Below the pieces are notes generated by a model, which was not told where the DNA came from, made no database searches, and saw nothing but the letters and a program-made list of their open reading frames with translations. The translations under genes and the position numbers were made by a program. Positions 1-6,015 of a stretch of DNA of 11,201 nt are shown here, one piece after another (within the stretch, counting starts at the first letter, position 1; every line of letters begins with the position of its first letter). Source of the stretch: Verrucomicrobiota bacterium (GTDB taxonomy: Bacteria > Verrucomicrobiota > Verrucomicrobiia > Opitutales > UBA953); the NCBI GenBank assembly GCA_009924535.1, contig RFRI01000025.1, positions 1 through 11,201 on the forward strand, read 5' to 3'.

Positions 1-825
1 CCGCACTATCAGATGTCGATCACCAAGTCCTACACGGCCATGGCCGTCGGACGCGCGATCCAGCTTGGTCACCTGAAGATGTCGGACCTCGATCGTCCGG
101 TCTGGACCTTCCTCAAGGATCTGCAGCCCTCGAAGTTCGTCGACGGCGCCAAGGACGTCACCTTGGCACAGGCGATGAACATGAAGTCAGGCGTACGCAT
201 CGACGAGAAGAAGGTCGGGGAACTGGTCAAGAATCCCGTGGGTCTCAAAGGCCAAGGGCAGGTCCAAGCTTACTTCGAGCACAGCGAGCCGATTCCTTCC
301 GCGCCTCGTACCTTCAAGTACCAATCTGCGGACCCTTCCATGGCCATGCAGGTCTTGCAGGCCAGCGTGCCCGGCTCCGCCGAGGAATTCATCCGCAAGG
401 AGCTCTTCGGCAAGATGGGGATCACGAACTACAACTGGGAGACCGATAAAGTGAGCGGCCTGCCCAAGTCAGCCGCCGGAGCAGGCGTCCTTTCGCGCGA
501 CATGGTCAAGTGGGGCCTGATCGTCCTGGACAAAGGCAAGTGGCGTGGCGAACAGCTGATTCCCGCCGAATACGTCGCGAAGGCCACTGCGCGCATCGCG
601 GAGCTCTCCCCCACCAACGGTTACGGCTTCTTTTGGTGGACCGATGACTTTAAGATCGGCGATAAGTCGCACCACGCCATCGAAGGCCGCGGCGCCGGCG
701 GCCAGTTCATCTTCATGTTCCCCGAGGCCGACCTCGTGGTCGTCGTTACCGCCCACCACAAAGGCATGGGCACGATGCTGAAGGAACTCCCGCCCGCCCT
801 GCTGCCTGCTTTCCTCGTTCGATGA
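1..825 (+). CDS. Serine hydrolase, beta-lactamase/penicillin-binding fold (5' end outside window)
   Basis: This is a serine hydrolase of the class C beta-lactamase / esterase / 6-aminohexanoate-dimer hydrolase superfamily. The reading frame is open from base 1, and an SxxK nucleophile motif (S-I-T-K, Ser codon 16-18, Lys codon 25-27) lies only six codons in. In this family that motif normally follows 60-100 residues, so the true start and any signal peptide lie upstream and the internal ATG at 13 is not the start. The second catalytic element appears as Y-Q-S (Tyr codon 319-321), a form seen in the esterase-like branch in place of Y-x-N. The third is a glycine-rich G-R-G-A-G-G-Q segment at about 685-705, followed by a P-E-x-D-L-V-V-V-V strand, both typical of the fold. 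The strict KTG/HTG box is missing, which favours an esterase or amidase over a true beta-lactamase. The substrate cannot be told. It is probably cotranscribed with the lipoprotein gene 22 bases downstream. Confidence 0.88.
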   Translation, partial: PHYQMSITKSYTAMAVGRAIQLGHLKMSDLDRPVWTFLKDLQPSKFVDGAKDVTLAQAMNMKSGVRIDEKKVGELVKNPVGLKGQGQVQAYFEHSEPIPSAPRTFKYQSADPSMAMQVLQASVPGSAEEFIRKELFGKMGITNYNWETDKVSGLPKSAAGAGVLSRDMVKWGLIVLDKGKWRGEQLIPAEYVAKATARIAELSPTNGYGFFWWTDDFKIGDKSHHAIEGRGAGGQFIFMFPEADLVVVVTAHHKGMGTMLKELPPALLPAFLVR

Positions 826-847
826 TCAGATTCCCGTGCAGCTGATC

Positions 848-1270
848 ATGCGACGTTCCCTCTTCCTGCTCCTCGCGATCTTCTCGCTCTTCGGCTGCAA
901 GCCGGCGGTCGAGACGCACCGCGGGACGCCGGCGGAGCTGAGCGCCATCCGCAGCACGAGCGAGAGATCCTTCAGCGCGGGCGACGTGGTGACCTGGGCG
1001 CAGCTGGACGACACGTTCCTCGACCGATCGGCGAAGCTCGAAGTCGGCGCGGCCGACGGGAAGACCGTGCTGGGCCGATTGGTGATCCTTGAGAACGGCG
1101 CCGAGGCCGACGCCTTCCTCAAGGCCCATGGCTGCGCGCAGATCTCCGGCCCGATCGGCGTGCGTAAGCTGCCGACGGCCTTGCAAGTGGATATCGAGCT
1201 CACCGGCAAGGACGGGCAGAAACTCATCATCATCCTGACCTCCGACGGCACGCCCGCGGGCGAAGGCTGA
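848..1270 (+). CDS. Small predicted lipoprotein of unknown function
   Basis: This is a 140-residue protein that I do not recognise. Its N-terminus looks like a lipoprotein signal: M-R-R, then a hydrophobic stretch (residues 4-15), ending in L-F-G-C with the candidate lipidated Cys at residue 17. The Phe at position -2 is not ideal for a lipobox. The rest is soluble alpha/beta sequence without a catalytic motif I can identify. I chose the ATG at 848 because it puts two arginines directly before the hydrophobic core; an in-frame GTG at 836 would add four residues (M-Q-L-I) and cannot be excluded. Neither start has a Shine-Dalgarno sequence. The gene follows the serine hydrolase by 22 bases and ends seven bases before a strong terminator, so the two probably form the end of one transcript. 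The product is probably anchored in a membrane facing the periplasm. Confidence 0.75.
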   Translation: MRRSLFLLLAIFSLFGCKPAVETHRGTPAELSAIRSTSERSFSAGDVVTWAQLDDTFLDRSAKLEVGAADGKTVLGRLVILENGAEADAFLKAHGCAQISGPIGVRKLPTALQVDIELTGKDGQKLIIILTSDGTPAGEG

Positions 1271-1276
1271 AAACAA

Positions 1277-1310
1277 AAGAGCCGCGGATCGCTCCGCGGC
1301 TCTTCTTTTT
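1277..1310. terminator. Bidirectional intrinsic terminator between convergent genes
   Basis: A perfect 12-bp inverted repeat (1277-1288 with 1293-1304) encloses a 4-base loop (TCGC). It is followed by CTTTTT on the plus strand and flanked on the left by an A-rich run (AAAACAAAA), which is a U-rich run when read on the minus strand. It lies between the plus-strand lipoprotein gene (stop at 1270) and the minus-strand phosphorylase gene (stop at 1325), so it can end transcription from both sides. Confidence 0.92.
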
Positions 1311-1324
1311 CCGGGCGAGGCGAT

Positions 1325-2659
1325 TTAGGCCACGCGCTCGACGACGAGCGGGGGCATGTTCGGGCGCTTCGGGGCGAGGCGATAGGCGTCGCGGAAGTAA
1401 GGCAGCGCGGCGTCGACCTTGGCCTCGTCGTTGTAATGGATCATGATCAGCGGCTCGCCCTGCTTGACCTGCGTGCCGACCTTACGGATCTCGGTGACGC
1501 CGACCGACGGGTCGAGCGTGCCATCCTTGAGGGTGGCGAGGAGACGGACGCCCTGGGCGATCTTGCCGGCGTCGATGGTGTGCACGTAGCCACGCTTCGG
1601 GGCGGGCAGCTTGCGGATGAACTTCGCCTTCGGGAACTTCGAGGGATCGTCGATCCAGTCGGTCTTGCCGCCCTGGGCGCGGACCATCGCCTTGAACTTC
1701 TCGAGGGCGGAGCCGTCCTTGAGGTGCTTCTCGACGGTCTGCTTGGCGGAGAGGGTCGAACCGGCGACGCCGGCGAGGCGCACGACTTCCATGCCCAGCT
1801 TGAGCACGAGATCCTGCAGGTCTTCGGGGCCTTCGCCCTTGAGCAGGCGGACCGCTTCGAGGACTTCGAGGCCCGTGCCGACGGAGTCGCCGAGGGGCTG
1901 GTTGATGTCGGTCACGAGGGCGACGCACTTGCGGTTGAGCGAGCGGGCGACGCGGGTGACGATGCGGGCGAGCTGCTTGGCCTGCTCGAGGTCGCGGATG
2001 AAGGAACCGTTGCCCCACTTCACGTCGATCACCAGGCCTTCGCAGCCTTCGGCGAGCTTCTTCGAAAGGATGCTGCCCGTGATGAGCGGGAGGGACGGGA
2101 TCGTGCCGGTCTTCTGGCGGAGCGTGTAGAGGATGTCATCGGCCGGGGCGATCTCGCGGCACTGCTCGGTGACCGCGCAACCCACGCGTTCGAGCTGCTG
2201 GCGGAACTGGTCCATCGTGGCCTTGCCCTTGAAGCCCGGGATCGAGCTGAGCTTCTCGACGGTCGAGATGCAGAACTCTTCGTCCTTGCCGTTCATGCCG
2301 GGCATGATGACGCCGGCGGCGGCGCCGAGCGGTCCGAGCACCATGGAGGTCTTGTCGCCCACGCCACCGGTCGAGACCTTGGCGATCTTCGGCTGGGTGA
2401 GACGGTCGAGGTCGATGACGTCACCGGAAAGACGGAGCTCTTCGGCCAGGAGCGCGGTTTCCTGCGCGGACATCTGCTTGAAGTAGATCGCCATGGCCAA
2501 GGCGGCCTGCTGGGCCTCCGGCATCTCGGCATCCATCACCGAGTCGATGATATGACGGATCTCATCGGCGGTGAACTCGCCGCCATCCCGCTTCTTCTCG
2601 ATGAGAGAGGTGAAGGAGGGCTTCTCCTTACGCTTGTGGTCCAAGATTTTCTCTGTCAT
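1325..2659 (-). CDS. deoA: Thymidine/pyrimidine-nucleoside phosphorylase family protein with altered active site
   Basis: The 444-residue length and colinear sequence match thymidine phosphorylase (DeoA/Pdp), which splits pyrimidine deoxynucleosides with phosphate to give the base and deoxyribose-1-phosphate in cytosolic salvage. The order is an alpha-helical N-domain (about 15-85), S-T-G-G-V-G-D-K-T-S (96-105), the alpha/beta core with L-R (180-181) and I-T-G-S-I-L-S-K-K (193-201), and the C-terminal domain ending in V-K-Q-G-E-P-L (about 400). Counterparts of E. coli K84, S86, T123, R171, S186 and K190 are K94, S96, T133, R181, S196 and K200, at a constant offset of ten. However, E. coli H85 is V95, S113 is N123, and the S-G-R-G-L-G-H-T-G-G-T signature reads N-G-K-D-E-E-F-C-I-S-T. 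Family membership is clear; the specific activity is uncertain. It starts at ATG 2657-2659 with no Shine-Dalgarno sequence. No other deo gene is adjacent. Confidence 0.85.
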   Translation of the reverse strand: MTEKILDHKRKEKPSFTSLIEKKRDGGEFTADEIRHIIDSVMDAEMPEAQQAALAMAIYFKQMSAQETALLAEELRLSGDVIDLDRLTQPKIAKVSTGGVGDKTSMVLGPLGAAAGVIMPGMNGKDEEFCISTVEKLSSIPGFKGKATMDQFRQQLERVGCAVTEQCREIAPADDILYTLRQKTGTIPSLPLITGSILSKKLAEGCEGLVIDVKWGNGSFIRDLEQAKQLARIVTRVARSLNRKCVALVTDINQPLGDSVGTGLEVLEAVRLLKGEGPEDLQDLVLKLGMEVVRLAGVAGSTLSAKQTVEKHLKDGSALEKFKAMVRAQGGKTDWIDDPSKFPKAKFIRKLPAPKRGYVHTIDAGKIAQGVRLLATLKDGTLDPSVGVTEIRKVGTQVKQGEPLIMIHYNDEAKVDAALPYFRDAYRLAPKRPNMPPLVVERVA

Positions 2660-2861
2660 AAGTAGTTAGGATTTAGAAGGTTAGGGCCATTCTGCTTTGG
2701 ACAGGGAGGCGGACTCGCTGTGATGTAAGATTTTCTTGAAAAGGCGAGCCAAAACCGCCAAGCGGATCGCTCTGAGACAAAAAGACGCCCCCTCACCCGC
2801 TTTAGACGGCGGAAGACCCCCTAATTCGGCCTAGGAACCTTTTCTAGGACAATGACAGGAC

Positions 2862-3947
2862 TTACCCCAGATGGCCTTGATAAAGGGCGTCTACCCCGAT
2901 CAGGGAGGTCCTAAGACCCCCCACTGGCAGCGCCACGCCATCATGCCAGCACGGCGCTTCCGGGTCGCCGGTGCGCGGCGCGACAAAGGCGTAAAGGTAA
3001 TCGACCGAACCGGCCGCGAGCACGGCCGAAGCGAGTCGTGGACCGGCCTCGATGAGCACGCCGATGATCTTCTCCTGGGCGCAGCGCTCGGCCCAGACCT
3101 TGAGGAAGGCATCTTCGTCGCCGACCAGCGCCCAGACCTTGATGCCCTCGGCCTCATACCAGGCGAGGTCGGACTTCTTGGCGGAGGAGCCCAGGCCGAC
3201 GACGATCGTCCGGGTCCGATGAGCGTCCTGGAAGAGGTTCAGGCCCGTGTGACCGGCAGTCTTGAAATGCCGGTCTAACACGAAGCGCACCGGGCAGGTC
3301 TCCCCGTCGTCTCCGCGGGAGGTCAGACGCGGGTTGTCGGCGAGCGCGGTGTCGGCGCTGACGGCGATGGCCGGGAAGAGCCGGCGGAGGCGATGGACAT
3401 ACGTCTGGGACTCCGGACCGGTGATCGCCCTCCCCTGCCCTGCGGGTAAGGTCAGTTTGCCGTCCAACGTCGAGGCGACCTTGAGCGCGAGCAAAGGCGT
3501 GCCGCGGATGATCCAGTGATTGAAGATGAGATTGAGCGCGGCGCACTCCTCGCCCAGCACCCCTTCGACGACCGCGACGCCCTTGGCTCGCAGCAGTTCG
3601 AGGCCATGTCCCGCGTGCGCCGGATTCGGGTCACGCGCGCCCACGACGACCGTACGCAGGCCGGAGGCCAGGATGGCGTCGACGCACGGCGGCGTGCGGC
3701 CGTGCGTGCAACAGGGCTCCAGCGTGACGTGCAGGACCGCGTCCGCGGCGGGCTTACGCCCTAAGGCACGCAGGGCCATCACCTCGGCATGCGGCTCGCC
3801 GGCCTTGGCGTGGAACCCTTCGGCGACGATCTTGCCGCCTTCGGTGATCACCGCCCCGACCATCGGGTTAGGGTGCGTACGGCCCCAAGCCTGACGGGCG
3901 AGCTCGAGGGCTCGCCGCATCGGAGGCTCGGAAGCGGAGACGGACAC
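2862..3947 (-). CDS. ribD: Bifunctional riboflavin biosynthesis deaminase/reductase RibD
   Basis: RibD catalyses the second and third steps of riboflavin synthesis: deamination of the diaminohydroxy-pyrimidine phosphoribosyl intermediate, then NADPH-dependent reduction of its ribosyl chain. The 361 residues match the fused enzyme. The N-terminal cytidine-deaminase-like domain has T-H-P-N-P (24-28), zinc ligand and acid H53-A-E55, and P-C-C (78-80) to P-P-C88 as the other zinc ligands. The C-terminal reductase domain has L-K-V-A-S-T-L-D-G (155-163), L-A-D-N-P-R-L-T (202-209) and I-E-A-G-P (299-303). K156, T176, D204 and E300 match known substrate-contacting residues. The usual W-I-T is A-I-T at 174-176. 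The start is GTG (3945-3947), two bases after the helicase stop codon, which suggests translational coupling. An in-frame ATG at 3921-3923 is an alternative that would cost nine residues. No other rib gene and no FMN riboswitch is seen here. Confidence 0.93.
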   Translation of the reverse strand: MSVSASEPPMRRALELARQAWGRTHPNPMVGAVITEGGKIVAEGFHAKAGEPHAEVMALRALGRKPAADAVLHVTLEPCCTHGRTPPCVDAILASGLRTVVVGARDPNPAHAGHGLELLRAKGVAVVEGVLGEECAALNLIFNHWIIRGTPLLALKVASTLDGKLTLPAGQGRAITGPESQTYVHRLRRLFPAIAVSADTALADNPRLTSRGDDGETCPVRFVLDRHFKTAGHTGLNLFQDAHRTRTIVVGLGSSAKKSDLAWYEAEGIKVWALVGDEDAFLKVWAERCAQEKIIGVLIEAGPRLASAVLAAGSVDYLYAFVAPRTGDPEAPCWHDGVALPVGGLRTSLIGVDALYQGHLG

Positions 3948-3949
3948 GG

Positions 3950-5137
3950 TCAGCGATTGCGCTTGCGCGAGACCGCGGCCGCCTTGGCGCTACCCGGGGT
4001 CAGCTGAGGTTCGGAGTAGTAGCGGAAGCCCTCGAGCTTGCGGCGCTCGATGGTACGTCCGAGGAGGACTTCGATCTGCTGGAGATGATGCATCTCGTCC
4101 GGGGAATAGAGGGTGAAGGCTTCGCCTTCGGCGGAAGCGCGGCCGGTGCGGCCGATACGGTGGACGTAGTCTTCGGCGTGCTCAGGGACGTTGTAATTGA
4201 TGACGTGCGTGACGCCACGGATGTCGAGGCCGCGCGAAGCGATATCGGTCGCCACCATGATGGTGAACTTGCCCGACTTGAAGCCCGCGAGGGCGGCGGC
4301 GCGCTCGGACTGCGAACGGTCCGCGTGCATCGTGGCGACGGGCGTGCCATGGCCTTCGATCCACTCGGCGATACGGTCGGCGTCGCGCTTGGTGCGGGTG
4401 AAGACGATGACGGACTTGTAGCCGCTCTTGTTGAGCAGCGACAGCAGGAGGTCGTACTTCTGGAAGATATCGACCGGGTAGATCGCGTGGTCGACCGTAT
4501 CGGCGGCGCCGAGTCCCGTGCGGACGTCGACCGTGACCGGTTCGCGGAGCGCCCAGCCGGCGATGCGGCCGATGGCGTCGGAGATCGTGGCGGAGAAGAG
4601 GAGCGTCTGGCGGTCCTTCGGGCAGTAGTTGACGATGCGGGTGACGTCCTCGATGAAGCCCATGTCCAGCATGCGGTCGACTTCGTCCATGATCAGCATC
4701 TGGATGGACTTCAGGTCCAGGATCTTCTGCTCATGCAGGTCGAGCAGGCGGCCCGGCGTCGCGATGACGACGTCGACGCCCTCTTCGAGCGCCTTGACCT
4801 GGGCGCCGTAGCCGACTCCGCCGTAAAGGAGCGCGGTGCGGGTGCCGAAGTGCTTGCCGTACTTCTGGAAGTTCTCATCCACCTGGACGGCGAGCTCGCG
4901 CGTCGGGACGAGGACGAGGCAGCGGGGCTTGCCGGCGGCGGGACCGAGGAGCGAAAGCGTCGGGAGAGCGAAAGCGGCGGTCTTGCCGGTACCGGTCTGG
5001 GCGGCGCCGATCAGATCCTTGCGGGCCATGATGACCGGAATCGCCTGAGCCTGAATGGGGGTAGGGGTCACGTAGCCGTGTTCGGCTAAGGAGCGCAGGA
5101 CTGGCTCGGGCAGACCGAGGTCGGAAAACGTAGACAT
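3950..5137 (-). CDS. DEAD-box family ATP-dependent RNA helicase (DEVD variant, RhlE-like)
   Basis: This is a 395-residue RNA helicase of superfamily 2, which uses ATP to open short RNA duplexes in ribosome assembly, RNA decay or cold adaptation. All core motifs are present in order: Q motif (G-Y-V-T-P-T-P-I-Q, 21-29), motif I A-Q-T-G-T-G-K-T (46-53), Ia P-T-R-E-L (78-82), Ib T-P-G-R (127-130), motif II D-E-V-D (151-154), motif III S-A-T (182-184), IV V-I-V-F-T-R-T-K (243-250), V A-T-D-I-A-S-R-G-L-D (296-305) and VI H-R-I-G-R-T-G-R (326-333). Motif II has Val where the family normally has Ala. The C-terminal tail is short and basic (K-R-N-R end), close to RhlE and without the long RNA-binding extensions of DeaD or DbpA. 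It starts at ATG 5135-5137 with no Shine-Dalgarno sequence and lies directly upstream of ribD on the same strand. Confidence 0.95.
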   Translation of the reverse strand: MSTFSDLGLPEPVLRSLAEHGYVTPTPIQAQAIPVIMARKDLIGAAQTGTGKTAAFALPTLSLLGPAAGKPRCLVLVPTRELAVQVDENFQKYGKHFGTRTALLYGGVGYGAQVKALEEGVDVVIATPGRLLDLHEQKILDLKSIQMLIMDEVDRMLDMGFIEDVTRIVNYCPKDRQTLLFSATISDAIGRIAGWALREPVTVDVRTGLGAADTVDHAIYPVDIFQKYDLLLSLLNKSGYKSVIVFTRTKRDADRIAEWIEGHGTPVATMHADRSQSERAAALAGFKSGKFTIMVATDIASRGLDIRGVTHVINYNVPEHAEDYVHRIGRTGRASAEGEAFTLYSPDEMHHLQQIEVLLGRTIERRKLEGFRYYSEPQLTPGSAKAAAVSRKRNR

Positions 5138-5254
5138 AAAGTTGAGTTAGAAAGCGATACGCAGGGGCAAAGGGAAAGGATAAAGGGAGGAAAACTCGGC
5201 CGAGAAGGCAAACCTCAGGCTGGACGGGCCTTTTAAGCGCTTTCGGGTCCGGGT

Positions 5255-5283
5255 TTGACAATCCCCGCGGGATTCCCTGCATA
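5255..5283 (+). promoter_or_regulatory. Candidate sigma-70-type promoter for tRNA-His
   Basis: A perfect TTGACA (-35) lies at 5255-5260. Seventeen bases downstream is TGCATA (5278-5283), a weak -10. Transcription would start around 5290, about 25 bases before the mature tRNA 5' end, leaving a leader that holds a 7-bp hairpin (5288-5294 with 5302-5308). The -35 and the position fit a tRNA promoter; the -10 match is poor. Confidence 0.5.
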
Positions 5284-5314
5284 GGGCTTCCTTCCGCAAA
5301 AGAAGGAACGCACG

Positions 5315-5391
5315 GTGGTTGTAGCTCAGTTGGTTAGAGCACTGGTTTGTGGTACCAGGGGTCGGGGGTTCAAGTCCCCTCAATCACCCCA
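5315..5391 (+). tRNA. tRNA-His (anticodon GTG)
   Basis: The full cloverleaf can be drawn by hand. It has a 7-bp acceptor stem (5315-5321 with 5381-5387, one G-U pair), a D arm (5324-5340), an anticodon stem CTGGT/ACCAG (5342-5346, 5354-5358) around the loop TTGTGGT with anticodon GTG at 5349-5351, a 5-base variable loop, and a T arm (5364-5380) with loop TTCAAGT. The discriminator base is C (5388) and the base before the acceptor is G (5314). Together these form the extra G(-1):C73 pair that identifies tRNA-His to histidyl-tRNA synthetase. The 3' CCA is encoded (5389-5391). The gene stands alone, with its own promoter and terminator, between two minus-strand transcripts. Confidence 0.97.
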
Positions 5392-5400
5392 CTTTGCAGG

Positions 5401-5425
5401 AGCCCCGGAGCAATCCGGGGCTTTT
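5401..5425 (+). terminator. Intrinsic terminator of tRNA-His
   Basis: A perfect 9-bp inverted repeat (5401-5409 with 5414-5422) closes a GCAA tetraloop and runs into TTTT (5422-5425), starting ten bases after the tRNA CCA end. There is no T-run on the minus-strand side, so it serves mainly the tRNA transcript. The stem could still slow transcription arriving from the convergent gene at 5452. Confidence 0.85.
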
Positions 5426-5426
5426 C

Positions 5427-5440
5427 TGCGTGCGCGCACG
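5427..5440. repeat. Alternating purine-pyrimidine tract containing a 12-bp perfect palindrome
   Basis: Bases 5427-5440 alternate pyrimidine and purine over 14 positions, and 5429-5440 (CGTGCGCGCACG) is a perfect palindrome. It sits in the short convergent gap between the tRNA terminator and the stop codon at 5452. Its function is unknown; the sequence type is prone to forming cruciforms or Z-DNA. Confidence 0.6.
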
Positions 5441-5451
5441 AAGGCCTAGCC

Positions 5452-5949
5452 TCAGCCCTGCGCGCCCTTGGACTTGAAGTAGGCCTCGATGGCGGCGCGG
5501 ATGGCCTTCTCAAAAGCGTCGTCCTTGGACTTCAGCTCGGCATCGATCGCCGGCTCACCGACCTGGACGCCGCGGCGGAAAAGCTTTTCGCCCGAGAAAG
5601 AGAAACGCTGGCCGTAGTAGGTGACGTAGCTGACGTGGAACTTATAGCCGGACGGATAGTTCGTCAGCGTCACGAAGGCCTTGTCGACAGGATAGTCCGA
5701 TTTGATCTGCTGCAAGGCCTTGCGGACCTCCGCGGTGACTTCCTTGGACTCGCACTTGATCTTATTGTCCATGAAGCGCGCGTCGTCGAACTCCACTTCG
5801 AAGGGGAAGAAGATCCCGGTCTGCAGACCGTGGAACTCCGTCGTCGGTACGCCCCAATAAAGCAGCGAGCCGGAGACGCCGGTCACGGCGGCCAGTCCGA
5901 GGAGGACCAGGGCGGGATGCATCGGCTTCTTGAGTTCGACGGAGCACAT
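5452..5949 (-). CDS. Membrane-anchored protein of unknown function
   Basis: I do not recognise this family. Starting from the ATG at 5947-5949 the protein has 165 residues: a short N-terminus with two lysines (K7, K8), one hydrophobic segment (about residues 12-32, G-L-A-A-V-T-G-V-S-G-S-L-L), and a soluble domain of about 130 residues rich in charged and aromatic positions. The domain includes a strand-like Y-K-F-H-V-S-Y-V-T-Y-Y segment and a helical Lys/Ala-rich C-terminus. The lysine pair before the hydrophobic stretch supports this start and suggests a single-pass anchor or uncleaved signal with the domain outside the cytoplasm. Alternatives are ATG 5920-5922 (nine residues shorter) and TTG 5983-5985 (twelve longer). 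It lies 66 bases downstream of the cytochrome gene on the same strand and may share its transcript. Confidence 0.7.
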   Translation of the reverse strand: MCSVELKKPMHPALVLLGLAAVTGVSGSLLYWGVPTTEFHGLQTGIFFPFEVEFDDARFMDNKIKCESKEVTAEVRKALQQIKSDYPVDKAFVTLTNYPSGYKFHVSYVTYYGQRFSFSGEKLFRRGVQVGEPAIDAELKSKDDAFEKAIRAAIEAYFKSKGAQG

Positions 5950-5975
5950 GGCCGATAGGCATAGGAGGCCCCCGC

Positions 5976-5997
5976 CCCGAATCAATCAGATTGGGGA
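5976..5997 (-). other. Intercistronic hairpin between cytochrome and membrane-protein genes
   Basis: CCCC and GGGG (5976-5979, 5994-5997) plus AATC and GATT (5981-5984, 5990-5993) form an 8-bp stem with a single-base bulge and a 5-base loop. It starts about 18 bases after the stop codon of the cytochrome gene. There is no T-run, so it is not a typical intrinsic terminator. It could lower readthrough or protect the upstream message. Confidence 0.4.
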
Positions 5998-6015
5998 CGA
6001 GGGTGATCCGTTCGC

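Noticed and set aside
1..825. Calling the serine hydrolase a beta-lactamase resistance gene
   Set aside because: It lacks a KTG/HTG box and has Y-Q-S in place of Y-x-N; the features fit the broad esterase/amidase branch better.
1436..2665. Long plus-strand open frame opposite the phosphorylase gene
   Set aside because: Antisense shadow of a conserved enzyme; it shows no motif and has biased composition. The same holds for 4085-5089 and 9078-10154.
2660..2861. Promoter or riboswitch between ribD and the phosphorylase gene
   Set aside because: The best minus-strand match (TTGGCT, 17 bases, CTTACA) fits the -10 at only two of six positions. Short inverted repeats such as CCTAG/CTAGG (about 2830-2848) have no T-run. 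No FMN-element-like conserved sequence is seen.
5147..5383. Minus-strand reading frame with the start M-R-G-L-E-P-P-T-P-G-T-T
   Set aside because: It is antisense to the tRNA-His gene, a well-known false protein prediction. The rest overlaps the helicase leader and the tRNA promoter.
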